DNA of 64,000 bases, taken from NCBI RefSeq assembly GCF_000716675.1, contig NZ_JNXT01000010.1, positions 79,674-143,673 of the forward strand, written 5' to 3'. The notes below the pieces were generated by a model, which was not told the origin of the DNA, ran no database searches, and saw only the letters and a program-made list of their open reading frames with translations. The position numbers and the translations under genes are program-made. Positions 7,408-16,054 of this stretch are shown here, one piece after another; the first letter of the stretch is position 1, and the number at the start of each line of letters is the position of its first letter. The stretch comes from Streptomyces alboflavus (GTDB lineage: Bacteria; Actinomycetota; Actinomycetes; Streptomycetales; Streptomycetaceae).

Positions 7408-8282
7408 CCCCAGGCCCCCGCCGCCGCAGCCGACTTCACGTACGCGCCGAAGTCCTTCGGCTCCCGCCCGAGCACGTCCCGTACGCCGGTCGCCAGCGAG
7501 GACAGGTGGCCCTCGGCGACGAACGTGAAGAGGTCGGTGAACTCCTGGGCGGCGGCCGCGGGCACGCCGTCCGTGGTCAGCTCCGCCAGGAACTGCTCCG
7601 GCGAGATCGCCTCGAAGCGCATCGGGCGCCCCGACGCCTCCGCGATCTCCGCGACCGCCGCGCCGTAGGTGAGCGCGCGCGGCCCCGAGAGCTCGTACAC
7701 GCGGTGCGTGTGGCCGTCCTCGGTGAGCAGCGCGACCACGACGTCCGCGATGTCCTCCACGTCGACGAACGGCTCGACCGTCTCGCCGACCGGCAGCGCG
7801 AGGCGGCCGCCGAGGAGCGGCGCGTGGAAGAAGTCCTCGGAGAAGTTCTGCGCGAAGTTGTTGGCCCGGACCACCGTCCAGTCGACGCCCGCGTCCGCGA
7901 CGGCCCGCTCGGCCCGCGCCATGCCCGGCAGGAAGGACTCGCCGGACACGTCGGCGCCGCGCCCGGACAGGACCACGAAGCGCCGCACGCCCGCCGCCGC
8001 GGCCTGCGCCACGAAGTCGTCGACGGGCTCCGGGTCCTCCGGCGCGATCAGGTAGAGCCCGGTCACGCCGGCCAGGACCGGGGCCCAGGTGGTCCGGTCG
8101 TGCCAGTCGAAGCGGGTCTCGCCGGAGCGGGAGGCCGCCCGCACGGTGTGGCCCGCGGCGCGCAGCCGGGGCACGACGCGGCGGCCGGTCTTGCCGGTGG
8201 CGCCGAGGACGAGGAACAGGGGGTCGGTGCGGTCGGAGCCGTCGGTGCGGTCGGAGCGGTCGGAGTGCGGTGTTGTCGTCAT
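7404..8282 (-). CDS. NmrA-like NAD(P)-binding protein
   Basis: A 292-residue atypical SDR. Its Rossmann motif is FLVLGATGKTGRRVV at about residues 20-34, followed by DRTTWAPVLAGV, and it ends without the canonical catalytic pair. It resembles azoreductase or NmrA-type redox-sensing proteins. The first 18 residues after ATG 8282 are a low-complexity stretch (DRSDRTDGSDRTD) encoded by short tandem repeats at about 8222-8275. An upstream extension to 8390 reads as arginine-rich noise and was not used. The gene is divergent from an AraC regulator at 8474 and convergent with rarD, sharing CTAG as overlapping stops. Confidence 0.85.
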   Translation of the reverse strand: MTTTPHSDRSDRTDGSDRTDPLFLVLGATGKTGRRVVPRLRAAGHTVRAASRSGETRFDWHDRTTWAPVLAGVTGLYLIAPEDPEPVDDFVAQAAAAGVRRFVVLSGRGADVSGESFLPGMARAERAVADAGVDWTVVRANNFAQNFSEDFFHAPLLGGRLALPVGETVEPFVDVEDIADVVVALLTEDGHTHRVYELSGPRALTYGAAVAEIAEASGRPMRFEAISPEQFLAELTTDGVPAAAAQEFTDLFTFVAEGHLSSLATGVRDVLGREPKDFGAYVKSAAAAGAWG

Positions 8283-8473
8283 GCGGCAAGCCAACCCCCG
8301 TGCCGTTCCTGGTGACATGGGCGGGCGTCTTGGCCCCATAGGCGTGCGTCTCACACCCGCCGGAGTCCCGCCCCGCCACACACCCGCCACACCCGCCTCT
8401 CGCCCGCCGCAGTCCGCCCCACGGGTACCGCGGCCCGCCCCGCCGCGGCGGTGCTCCGTTTACGGTTGACCGC

Positions 8474-9349
8474 ATGGACGCTCTGGGGGATCTGCTGCGT
8501 GGCATCCGCGCCGACGGCGCACGGTTCAGTCGTACGGTCCTGAGCGGGGCGTGGGAGTCGAAGCCGCCGGAACCCGCCGCGCTGACGCTGGTGATGGTGT
8601 TGCGGGGCGAGGCGCGGGTGACGCCGGGGCCCGGGGTCGTGGGGGTCGGCGGCCTGCGGACGGTCACGGCCGGGTCCGCCGCCGTCAGCACCTCCGCGCC
8701 GTACCGCGTCGCCGCCGCCGACAGCGCCGAGACCGAGCTGGTCACCGGCGCCTACCAGTGGGACGGGGCCGGCGGGCGGCGGCTGCTCACCGCGCTGCCG
8801 CCGCTGCTCGTCGTCCCGGGCGGCGAGGAGTGCCTGACGATCATCGAGCTGATCGCCGAGGAGGTGGCCGCCGAACGGCCGGGCCGCCAGTACGTGATGG
8901 ACCGGATGCTCGACTGGCTGCTCGCCTGCACCCTGCGGGACTGGTTCGACCTGCCCGAGGCGCGGCCGCCCGCCTGGTACCGGGCGCTCGGCGACGACGT
9001 GGTGGGCCCGGCCCTGCGCGCCATGCACGACGAGCCGGGCCGGGCCTGGACGGTGGCGTCCCTCGCCGGGCGCGCCCAGGTGTCCCGCGCGGCGTTCGCC
9101 AGGAACTTCGCCGACCTGGTGGGGGTGCCCCCGATGGCGTACCTCACCGAGTGGCGCATGGCCCTGGCCGCCGACCTCCTCGCGGAGCCCGGCGCCACGG
9201 TCGCGGCGGTGGCCGCGCGGGTGGGGTACGCCGACGGGTTCGGCTTCAGCGACGCCTTCAAGCGGATCCGCGGGGTCACACCGAGCGGCTACCGCGCCTC
9301 CCTGACGGCGCGCCGCGCGGACTCAGGGGCGCTCAGGGCGGCGGGCTGA
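8474..9349 (+). CDS. AraC-family regulator with N-terminal cupin domain
   Basis: A 291-residue regulator. The first 150 residues look like the cupin sensing domain of this subgroup (FSRTVLSGAWESKPP, LVMVLRGEARVT, VVPGGEECL). The last 100 hold two HTH motifs (WTVASLAGRAQVSRAAFARNF and AAVAARVGYADGFGFSDAFKR), then GVTPSGYRA. There is no Shine-Dalgarno, but TACGGT (8461-8466) ends seven bases before the ATG, so the mRNA may be leaderless. The divergent NmrA-like gene is the likely target. The last 61 bases overlap the end of the convergent MFS gene. Confidence 0.88.
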   Translation: MDALGDLLRGIRADGARFSRTVLSGAWESKPPEPAALTLVMVLRGEARVTPGPGVVGVGGLRTVTAGSAAVSTSAPYRVAAADSAETELVTGAYQWDGAGGRRLLTALPPLLVVPGGEECLTIIELIAEEVAAERPGRQYVMDRMLDWLLACTLRDWFDLPEARPPAWYRALGDDVVGPALRAMHDEPGRAWTVASLAGRAQVSRAAFARNFADLVGVPPMAYLTEWRMALAADLLAEPGATVAAVAARVGYADGFGFSDAFKRIRGVTPSGYRASLTARRADSGALRAAG

Positions 9350-10884
9350 GCGCCGCTGCCCGCGACCGTGCGCCCCGGGCCACTGCCCGTGCCCCGCTCG
9401 CCACTTGAGCCGTCACGTGACCCGCCATGTGACACACCACGTGACCCGCTTCCGGACCCGGCACCCGGCCCGGCGCCACGCCCACCGCCCCGGCTCGTCC
9501 GCACGCCGACCATCGCGACCACCGTGCCCAGGACCGCCATGACCACCGGCACGACCAGCGCCCAGCGGAACGCCGCCAGATCGGCGTCCGCCGCCCCGCC
9601 CGCGCCCCCGCCCGCGTGCGCACCCCCGGAGACCAGGCCGTGGACAGCTGTCACAGCCGAGATGCCGATCGCCGCGCCGAACTGCGTGGCGGTCTGAAGC
9701 AGTCCGCTCGCGAGCCCCTGCTCCCGCTCGGCGACCCCGTCCGTCGCCGCGATCATCTGCGGGCCGAGCGTGAGCGCGAAGCCGGTGCCCGCGAGCAGCA
9801 GCGTCGGGAACATCGCGAGGTACGGCCAGTCCGCGCCGACCGGCAGGAAGAGCCCGTACCCCACGGCGGCCATGACGAAGCCGCCGAGGATCACGCGCGC
9901 GTTGCCGAACCGCCGGACCAGGCGCGGGGTGAGCGTCGGCGAGAGGATCACGTCGCAGCCGAGGACGATCATCGCGACGGCGGTCTGCCAGGACGACCAG
10001 CCGCGCAGGTCCTGGAGGTAGAGCGTCAGGACGAACTGGAAGCCCATGAAGGCCCCGAGATAGAGCAGCGCCCCGAGCCCGGCCCGCACCACGGACCCCG
10101 TACGGAAGATCCCGAGCCGCACCAGCGGGTCCGCCGTGCGCCGCTCGATGCCGACGAAGGCCCCGACGAGCAGCAGCCCCGCGAGCACCGCGGCGGCCGT
10201 CAACGGCCAGTCCGCGAAGCCGTGTTCGAGCCGTACGACGCCGAAGGCGAGCAGTAGCATGGCCCCGGCCGCCGCCGCGGCCCCGGGCAGGTCGAACCGG
10301 CGCGAGGGCCCGGTCCCGGCGCGGGGCGGCTCCGGCGGGACGAGCCGCAGCGCCGCCACGAGGATCGCGGCCGCGAAGAACACCGGCGTGAAGAACACCC
10401 ACTGCCACCCGAGTTCGGTGAGCAGCCCGCCGACGACCAGGCCGAGCGAGAAGCCGCCCGCCGAGGTCCCGGCGAAGACGAGGAGCGCCTTGTTCCGGTC
10501 GGGGCCCTCCGCGTACGAGGTGGTGATGATCGACATCGCGGCGGGCGTCATGAACGCCGCGGCCACGCCGGTGACGAAGCGTGCGACGACCAGCATCCAG
10601 CCCTCGGTCGCGAAGCCGCCGAACCCGGAGAAGACCAGGAAGATCCCGAGCCAGAGGAGGAACATCCGCCGTCGGCCGAGCAGGTCGGCGGCCCGGCCGC
10701 CGAGGAGGGTGAAGCCCGCGTAGCCGAGGACGTAGGCGCTGACGACCCAGGCCGCCATGCCGGTCGAGAGGCCCAGGTCGGACCGGATCGAGGGGATCGC
10801 GATCGCGACCATCGCGATGTCGATGCCCTCTAAAAAGATCGTTCCACACAGTACGAGCAGCAGTGCCCAGGCGCGGGCGCCCAT
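9289..10884 (-). CDS. MFS drug-efflux transporter, DHA2-like
   Basis: A 531-residue permease. The N-terminal half shows LLVLCGTIFLEGIDIAMVAIA, the MFS motif GGRAADLLGRRR, and RFVTGVAAAFMTPAAMSI; hydrophobic segments continue to about residue 455, consistent with the 14-helix DHA2 group. The last 70 residues are a Gly/Ser/Arg-rich cytoplasmic tail. AAGGAGT just upstream supports ATG 10884. An HxlR regulator is divergent, with an inverted repeat between, so efflux is probably induced by a ligand of that regulator. The substrate is unknown. Confidence 0.88.
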   Translation of the reverse strand: MGARAWALLLVLCGTIFLEGIDIAMVAIAIPSIRSDLGLSTGMAAWVVSAYVLGYAGFTLLGGRAADLLGRRRMFLLWLGIFLVFSGFGGFATEGWMLVVARFVTGVAAAFMTPAAMSIITTSYAEGPDRNKALLVFAGTSAGGFSLGLVVGGLLTELGWQWVFFTPVFFAAAILVAALRLVPPEPPRAGTGPSRRFDLPGAAAAAGAMLLLAFGVVRLEHGFADWPLTAAAVLAGLLLVGAFVGIERRTADPLVRLGIFRTGSVVRAGLGALLYLGAFMGFQFVLTLYLQDLRGWSSWQTAVAMIVLGCDVILSPTLTPRLVRRFGNARVILGGFVMAAVGYGLFLPVGADWPYLAMFPTLLLAGTGFALTLGPQMIAATDGVAEREQGLASGLLQTATQFGAAIGISAVTAVHGLVSGGAHAGGGAGGAADADLAAFRWALVVPVVMAVLGTVVAMVGVRTSRGGGRGAGPGAGSGSGSRGVSHGGSRDGSSGERGTGSGPGRTVAGSGAQPAALSAPESARRAVREAR

Positions 10885-10922
10885 GAGGACTCCTTGGTCT
10901 CGGGTGTCGGCCTCGGGGTGTC

Positions 10923-10958
10923 GGTTACTCGACCGAGGGCCGGTTCCTTCTTGTAACC
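10923..10958. promoter_or_regulatory. Inverted repeat between MFS pump and HxlR gene
   Basis: GGTTAC (10923-10928) mirrors GTAACC (10953-10958) over 24 bases, midway between the divergent starts. A related GGTAAC lies at 11015-11020. It is a candidate HxlR operator, by analogy with other HxlR-controlled divergent promoters. Confidence 0.5.
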
Positions 10959-10987
10959 AAGGGAATCGTGGGGCAGCATCGACAGGT

Positions 10988-11446
10988 ATGGAAGAAGGCA
11001 CTTTGAAGTCACCGGGTAACTCCAAAGGCACCGTGGGCTCGCCCGTGAACGACAGGGACTATGGCGACGCCGATCCCTTCCAGTGGGACACCCGCGAGGA
11101 CTGCCAGGTGCGGCAGATCCTCGACCGGGTCGCCGACAAGTGGTCGCTCCTCGTGATCGCGCTCCTGGACCGCCGCCGCCTGCGCTTCACCGAGCTGCGG
11201 CGCGAGATCGACGGCATCAGCCAGCGCATGCTGACGGTCACCCTGCGCCAGCTGGAGCGCGACGGCCTGGTCCTTCGCACGGTGCATCCGGTGGTCCCGC
11301 CGCGCGTGGAGTACGAACTCACGCCCCTCGGCGGCACGTTGCACCACACGATCCAGTCCCTGGTGACGTGGACGGAGGAGCACCAGGGGGAGATCGCGGC
11401 GGCGCGGACGGCGTACGACGCGCGCGAGGCGGAGGCGGACCACTAG
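10988..11446 (+). CDS. HxlR-family regulator
   Basis: A winged-helix regulator of up to 152 residues. Signature parts are REDCQVRQILDRVADKWSLL with the N-terminal cysteine, RLRFTELRREIDGISQRML and the wing PPRVEYELTPLG. Three in-frame starts compete: ATG 10988, GTG 11033 (AAAGG five bases upstream) and GTG 11045. The later ones give the usual family length and leave GGTAAC 11015-11020 non-coding. It is divergent from the MFS gene, its likely target. The stop shares CTAG with the stop of the convergent CGNR gene. Confidence 0.9.
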   Translation: MEEGTLKSPGNSKGTVGSPVNDRDYGDADPFQWDTREDCQVRQILDRVADKWSLLVIALLDRRRLRFTELRREIDGISQRMLTVTLRQLERDGLVLRTVHPVVPPRVEYELTPLGGTLHHTIQSLVTWTEEHQGEIAAARTAYDAREAEADH

Positions 11447-12063
11447 GCCTTCGGGGGCGCCGTGCCCTTCGGGGTCGCCGAGTCCGCCGAGTCCTTCGGG
11501 GTCGCCCGGCTCGCCCGGTGCGTGCGCGCCTTCGCCCTGTTCCCGCAGCGCTCCATCGCGCACCAGCGCCGCCGTCCCGGCCGTGAGGTGTCCACGAAGA
11601 GCAGGAAGCAGTCGTGGGCGGAGCACTCGCGTACGCGCGGGGCGTACGGGCCGGTGAAGAGGTCGACGGCGTCGCGGGCGACCGTCGCGAGGAGCTGGGT
11701 GCCGGTGCCGCCGGGGGTCCAGGCGCGGGTGCCGTCCGGCTCGATGCGGGCGGCGAGCGGGGGCGCGGCCGCGGCGGCGTTGAGCGCCGCGAGGTGGCGG
11801 GGGTCCCAGGGGCGGCCGTGGGCGTGGTCGGCCGTGAACAGGAACAGCGCGTCGCGCAGGTCCCTCACCGACGCCAACTCGGCCTCTGTGACGGTCAGTC
11901 CGGGGCATCCGCCGAGGCGGCTCGCGGCCGCCCACGCGGCCAGGTCCGAGGGCTCGCGCAGCGTCTCGAAGCGGGCGAACTCGCCGGGGCCGCCGGTCGC
12001 GAGCAGTTCCAGGCAGAGCGCGCCGGGGTCGAAGCGGTAGACCTGCCCGTCCGGCGGCCGCAT
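11443..12063 (-). CDS. CGNR zinc-finger / ABATE-domain regulator
   Basis: A 206-residue protein. The N-terminal part (YRFDPGALCLELLATGG, then FETLREPSDLAAW) matches the ABATE domain. The C-terminal part holds the CGNR zinc finger, with cysteines in RECSAHDC and WCAMERCGNRAKARTHR. Members are thought to be stress or ligand-responsive DNA-binding proteins. I used ATG 12063, where similarity begins. An alternative GTG at 12180 adds 39 low-complexity residues but sits right behind a -10-like TATAGT, which would make a leaderless message. The palindrome at 12182-12200 lies between this gene and a divergent VOC gene and may be its operator. Confidence 0.85.
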   Translation of the reverse strand: MRPPDGQVYRFDPGALCLELLATGGPGEFARFETLREPSDLAAWAAASRLGGCPGLTVTEAELASVRDLRDALFLFTADHAHGRPWDPRHLAALNAAAAAPPLAARIEPDGTRAWTPGGTGTQLLATVARDAVDLFTGPYAPRVRECSAHDCFLLFVDTSRPGRRRWCAMERCGNRAKARTHRASRATPKDSADSATPKGTAPPKA

Positions 12064-12181
12064 GATCACGCCCTGCGGGCGCCCCGGCCCACCCGCCGAC
12101 GCGCCGCCTCGGCCATCACGGCCATCACGGCCGCCCCGGCTTTCCCGGGCTTCTCGGGTTTCTCGCTTCTCGTCCGGCACA

Positions 12182-12204
12182 TAACCACTATAAGCGGTTA
12201 CGAT
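12182..12204. promoter_or_regulatory. Palindrome with overlapping divergent -10 elements
   Basis: TAACC (12182-12186) mirrors GGTTA (12196-12200), with an inner CT/AG pair. On the plus strand TACGAT (12199-12204) fits a -10 element seven bases before the VOC start codon. On the minus strand TATAGT (12192 to 12187) fits a -10 about seven bases before GTG 12180. A repressor bound here would block both directions. Confidence 0.55.
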
Positions 12205-12210
12205 GAAGGC

Positions 12211-12660
12211 ATGACCCTGCACTGGAAACTCGTGATCGATGCGCAGGACCCGCACGCCCAGGCCGCCTTCTGGGGCGAGACGCTGGGGTACGAGGTCGAG
12301 GACAACAGCGCCCTGATCGAGCGACTGCTCGGTTTCGGCGCCGTGACGGAGGCCGACACCGTCGACTTCCGGGGACGCCGGAGCTTCCGCGACCTCATCG
12401 CCGTACGGCATCCGGACGACCCCGTCGACGAGGAGACCGGCACCGGCCTCGGGCGGCGGCTGCTCTTCCAACGCGTCCCGGAGACGAAGTCCGGCAAGAA
12501 CCGGCTGCACGTGGACGTGCACGCCGCGCCCGGCACCCGCGAGAAGGAGCAGACCCGCCTGGAGGCGCTGGGCGCGACCGCGCTGCGGCACGTCCAAGAG
12601 CAGGGCGGCGAGTGGGTGGTGATGGCCGACCCGGAGGGAAACGAGTTCTGTCTGACGTAG
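12211..12660 (+). CDS. VOC-family (glyoxalase-like) protein
   Basis: A 149-residue protein of the vicinal oxygen chelate fold, Glyoxalase_6 type. Two beta-alpha-beta-beta-beta units are suggested by LHWKLVIDAQDPHAQAAFWGETLGY and LHVDVHAAPGTREKEQTRLEALGA. It ends with VVMADPEGNEFCLT, where the glutamate is a usual metal ligand. No Shine-Dalgarno is visible, and the -10-like TACGAT suggests a leaderless transcript. Function may be antibiotic or metabolite binding or isomerisation. The divergent CGNR regulator probably controls it. Confidence 0.85.
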   Translation: MTLHWKLVIDAQDPHAQAAFWGETLGYEVEDNSALIERLLGFGAVTEADTVDFRGRRSFRDLIAVRHPDDPVDEETGTGLGRRLLFQRVPETKSGKNRLHVDVHAAPGTREKEQTRLEALGATALRHVQEQGGEWVVMADPEGNEFCLT

Positions 12661-12712
12661 GCCGGGCGGGCGCGGGGCGGCGGGGCGGGCGCGGGGCGGT
12701 GGCGCGCGCCCG

Positions 12713-13126
12713 TCAGGCCAGCGCGTGGCCCGTCGTCGCGTCCACGTAGTCCGGGATCTCCTCGTGCCGGTCCCCCACCGTCAGCGTGCCCGTGGGCTCG
12801 AAGAGGAGGATCGAGGCGCGGCCGCGGGCGATCGGCTTGTGCTCCGTGCCGCGCGGGACGGTGAAGACGGAGCCCCGGGGCAGCGTGACGGTGCGCTCGC
12901 CCGCCTCGTCGCGCAGGGCGATGTCCACCTCCCCCTCCACCACGAGGAAGAACTCGTCGGTGTTCTCGTGGACGTGCCAGAGGTACTCGCCCTCGACCTT
13001 GGCGACGCGGACGTCGTAGTCGTTGACGCGGGTGACGATGCGGGGGCTCCACAGCGCGTCGAAGGAGGCCAGGGCGTCGGACAGGGCTATCGGATCGCGG
13101 CCGCGGGCGGCGGTTTCGTTGGTCAT
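12713..13126 (-). CDS. Small cupin-domain protein
   Basis: A 137-residue single-domain cupin. The two metal-binding motifs are visible: HVHENTDEFFLVVEGEVDIAL (cupin motif 1) and PRGTEHKPIARG (motif 2). Such small cupins act as isomerases, dioxygenases or sugar-binding sensors; the substrate cannot be told. ATG 13126 is the start of the conserved region; a Shine-Dalgarno is weak. It is divergent from the GlxA-type regulator at 13178, only 51 bases away, which suggests that regulator controls it. Confidence 0.82.
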   Translation of the reverse strand: MTNETAARGRDPIALSDALASFDALWSPRIVTRVNDYDVRVAKVEGEYLWHVHENTDEFFLVVEGEVDIALRDEAGERTVTLPRGSVFTVPRGTEHKPIARGRASILLFEPTGTLTVGDRHEEIPDYVDATTGHALA

Positions 13127-13177
13127 GGACTCATCGTCGGCCTTGGCCGGGGCCGCGACGAGTGCTAGAAATCGCAT

Positions 13178-14161
13178 ATGGCGCAAGAAAACTCTCACGG
13201 CTCCGCCGCTCCCCGCCTCCACCGCGTCGTCGTCATCGTCGACGAGAACTCCAACCCCTTCGAGCTGGGCTGCGCCTCCGAGATCTTCGGCCTGCGCAGG
13301 CCCGAACTCGGCCGGGAGCTGTACGAGTTCACGCTCTGCTCGCCCGAGCCCCGCACCCTGATGCGGGACGGCTTCTTCACCCTCACCGGGGTCGCCGCCC
13401 TCGACGCGGCCGACACCGCGGACACCCTGATCGTGCCGAACCGCCCCGACACCTGGGTCCCCCGCCGCCCCGCCGTCCTCGCCGCCGTCCGCAGGGCGCA
13501 CGCGCGCGGCGCCCGCCTCGTCGGCTTCTGCAGCGGCGCCTTCACGCTGGCCGAGGCCGGGGTCCTCGACGGGCGCCGGGCCACCGCGCACTGGCAGTGG
13601 GCGGACGACTTCCGGCGCCGCTTCCCCGCCGTCCACCTCGAACCGGACGTCCTCTTCGTCGACGACGGCGACATCCTCACCGCCGCGGGCAGCGCCGCCG
13701 CGCTCGACCTCGGACTGCACGTCGTGCGCCGCGACTTCGGCGCGGAGATCGCCAACTCCGTGTCGCGGCGCCTGGTCTTCGCCGCCCACCGGGACGGCGG
13801 CCAGCGCCAGTTCGTGGAACGCCCCGTCCCCGACGTGCCCGACGAGTCGCTCGCGCCGCTGCTCGCCTGGGCCCAGGAGCGCCTCGGCGAACCCCTCACG
13901 GTCCCCGACCTCGCCGCGCACGCCGCCGTCAGCCCGGCCACACTGCACCGGCGCTTCCGCGCACAGCTCGGCACGACCCCGCTGGCCTGGCTGAACGGCG
14001 AGCGCACCGCGTTCGCGTGCCGCCTCATCGAGCGCGGCGAGGAACGGCTCGACGTGGTCGCCCACCGGAGCGGCCTCGGCACGGCGGCCAACCTGCGGGC
14101 CCGCCTCCGCCGTGAGACGGGCCTCAGCCCGTCCGCGTACCGCCGCCGCTTCGGCCCCTGA
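13178..14161 (+). CDS. GlxA-type regulator (DJ-1/PfpI + AraC HTH)
   Basis: A 327-residue regulator. The N-terminal DJ-1/PfpI-like domain spans about residues 15-185 and has the nucleophile-elbow sequence GFCSGAFTLAEAG. The C-terminal AraC domain holds PLTVPDLAAHAAVSPATLHRR and a second helix pair ending TGLSPSAYRRRF. GlxA-like proteins control genes for amino acid, amide or choline-type compounds in other bacteria. TAGAAA lies about six bases upstream of the ATG and no Shine-Dalgarno is clear, so a leaderless message is possible. The likely target is the divergent cupin gene. Confidence 0.9.
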   Translation: MAQENSHGSAAPRLHRVVVIVDENSNPFELGCASEIFGLRRPELGRELYEFTLCSPEPRTLMRDGFFTLTGVAALDAADTADTLIVPNRPDTWVPRRPAVLAAVRRAHARGARLVGFCSGAFTLAEAGVLDGRRATAHWQWADDFRRRFPAVHLEPDVLFVDDGDILTAAGSAAALDLGLHVVRRDFGAEIANSVSRRLVFAAHRDGGQRQFVERPVPDVPDESLAPLLAWAQERLGEPLTVPDLAAHAAVSPATLHRRFRAQLGTTPLAWLNGERTAFACRLIERGEERLDVVAHRSGLGTAANLRARLRRETGLSPSAYRRRFGP

Positions 14162-14288
14162 ACCCGCCCCGGCCACGCCCGCGGAACGGGCCGTTCACCC
14201 GCACCCGCGCCCCGCCCGCACACGCCAAAACCCTTGCGGTCGCGAAGAGATACCCCTGGCCCGAGCACCGAAGATCACCAAGTGCACA

Positions 14289-14921
14289 ATGAGCCGCATG
14301 TCGATGACCAATACAACGAATGCGGCGAGTGCGGCCAATTCCCCGCGCCCCGCGACGCTCGACGACGCCACGGCGATCAGCCGCACCCTGACGCTCGCGT
14401 TCGACGACGACCCGATGATGCGCTGGTTCTTCCCCGACGAGGCCACGCGCGAGGCGGGCCTCGGGCGGTACTTCGCCACCATCTTCACCCGGCAGTACGG
14501 CCGTCACGGCGTCTGTGAGCGCACCGAGTCCGCCGCCTCGTTCTGGGTGCCGCCGGGCGCGCAGGACAAGGCCGTGCCGGACGCCGAGACCGTCCAGGAG
14601 CTGTCGGAGATCCTGGGCGACCGCGCGCCGCTGTTCCGCGAGGCCGTCGAGCTGGCCGCCGAGCACGGCCCCAAGGAGCCGCACTGGTACCTGGCCGTCG
14701 TCGGCGCCGACCCCGCCGCCCAGGGCCAGGGCCACGGCTCCGCCCTGCTCCGCTCGGGCCTCGCCAAGGCCGACGCGGACGGCCTGCCGGTCTACCTGGA
14801 GTCGTCCAAGCCCGCCAACATCCCGGTCTACGAGCACTTCGGCTTCACGGTGCTCGGCGAGGTCGAGCTGCCGGGCGGCGGCCCGGCCCTGTGGGCGATG
14901 CGGCGCCCGGCGGCGGCCTGA
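14289..14921 (+). CDS. GNAT-family N-acetyltransferase
   Basis: About 210 residues. The acetyl-CoA pocket is LAVVGADPAAQGQGHGSALL, followed by LESSKPANIPVYEHFGF, both standard GNAT motifs. The N-terminal part has FDDDPMMRWFFPDE, common in a Streptomyces subgroup of unknown substrate. Three ATGs (14289, 14298, 14304) are close together and none has a strong ribosome binding site. A perfect hairpin at 14933-14970 follows. Confidence 0.88.
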   Translation: MSRMSMTNTTNAASAANSPRPATLDDATAISRTLTLAFDDDPMMRWFFPDEATREAGLGRYFATIFTRQYGRHGVCERTESAASFWVPPGAQDKAVPDAETVQELSEILGDRAPLFREAVELAAEHGPKEPHWYLAVVGADPAAQGQGHGSALLRSGLAKADADGLPVYLESSKPANIPVYEHFGFTVLGEVELPGGGPALWAMRRPAAA

Positions 14922-14932
14922 GGGCTCCCTCC

Positions 14933-14970
14933 GTGGTGGCCCGGCCCCGCCACCAGGGCCGGGCCACCAC
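14933..14970. terminator. Bidirectional hairpin between convergent genes
   Basis: GTGGTGGCCCGGCCC (14933-14947) pairs perfectly with GGGCCGGGCCACCAC (14956-14970) around an 8-base loop. It lies between the GNAT gene and the convergent LLM gene and could serve both. Confidence 0.75.
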
Positions 14971-14978
14971 AGCGGCCC

Positions 14979-15866
14979 CTAGCCCCGCCGCACCCGCTCA
15001 AGCACCGCACTCCCCAGCTCCAGCGCCTCCCCCGGCTCCCGCACGCACTGCTGGAGGTCCACGAAGCAGCTCTCCGCCCCGGTGTCCCGCACCCCGCGCA
15101 GCACGGCGGCGATGTACTCGGCCGTCGCCCCGGGCCTCGGGTTGTGCCGGATCTGGCGGCGCAGCGCGTCCGGGTCCCGACCCGCGTCCTCGGCGGCGCG
15201 CCGCGCGATCCCCCACAGCCCCGCCTGCGCCTGTGCGGGCAGCGAGACGCCGACCCACCCGGCGGCCCTGCGGCCGACGCGGGCCATCGCGGCCGGGCTG
15301 AACCCGCCCAGGTAGAGCGGCGGCCCGGCAGGCTGGGCGGGACGGAGCCCGACGTACGAGCGCGGGATCTCCCAGTGCTCGCCCTTGTGCCCGAAGACCT
15401 CCTGCGCCCAGATGCCCTCCAGGATGTCGAGGATCTCCTCCAGGCGGGCCCCGCGTTTGCCGAAGTCGGCGTTCACAGCCGTGTATTCGTCCCGCAGCCA
15501 GCCGATGCCGAGCCCGGCGTCCAGGCGGCCGCCGCTGACCTGGTCCAGGGAGGTGAGCGAGCGCGCGAGGAGCAGGGGCGGGTACCAGGGGGCGTTGAGG
15601 GTGCTCGTGCCGAGCCGGACCCGGGTGGTGGCGGTGGCGGCGACGGTGAGCACGACGAGCGGGTCGAGGAAGGTCTTGTACTCGGCCGGGTACGGGTGCT
15701 CCGGGGTGTGTCCGGGGTAGAGGTCGCTGGGCTCGACCGGGGTCAGCGAGCGGTCGCCGACCCAGAGCGAGTCGAACCCGGCGGCCTCCGCGTCCCGCGC
15801 GAAGGGGGCGACGGCCTCGGCGCGGGCGTGGGTTCCGTACTGCGGCAGCGCGATACCTATGTGCAT
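14979..15866 (-). CDS. LLM-class, probably F420-dependent oxidoreductase
   Basis: A 295-residue luciferase-like TIM-barrel enzyme. HIGIALPQYG at the N-terminus, GFDSLWVGDRS, TTRVRLGTSTLNAPWYPP, GRLDAGLGIGWLRDEY and LYLGGFSPAAMARVGRRAAGW are the strands and loops shared by F420-dependent members. Coenzyme F420 rather than FMN is likely in Streptomyces but not proven. AGGATGAG upstream supports ATG 15866. The gene stands alone between a convergent GNAT gene and a divergent membrane protein gene. Confidence 0.88.
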   Translation of the reverse strand: MHIGIALPQYGTHARAEAVAPFARDAEAAGFDSLWVGDRSLTPVEPSDLYPGHTPEHPYPAEYKTFLDPLVVLTVAATATTRVRLGTSTLNAPWYPPLLLARSLTSLDQVSGGRLDAGLGIGWLRDEYTAVNADFGKRGARLEEILDILEGIWAQEVFGHKGEHWEIPRSYVGLRPAQPAGPPLYLGGFSPAAMARVGRRAAGWVGVSLPAQAQAGLWGIARRAAEDAGRDPDALRRQIRHNPRPGATAEYIAAVLRGVRDTGAESCFVDLQQCVREPGEALELGSAVLERVRRG

Positions 15867-16054
15867 GGGCTCATCCTGGCGGCGGCAGGGGCCTTCGCCC
15901 GAACAGCCCACGCCGTGAACCGCACGACACCCGCGCCGCACCCGCGGCCGCGCCCGCCCCACCGGCATCGCCGCCCCGCACGGACAGCGCCCCCACGCCA
16001 CGCCGACAACTTATGTACTGCCTGAGTCCACCTCCTGTTTCCTACCGTGGTCCC

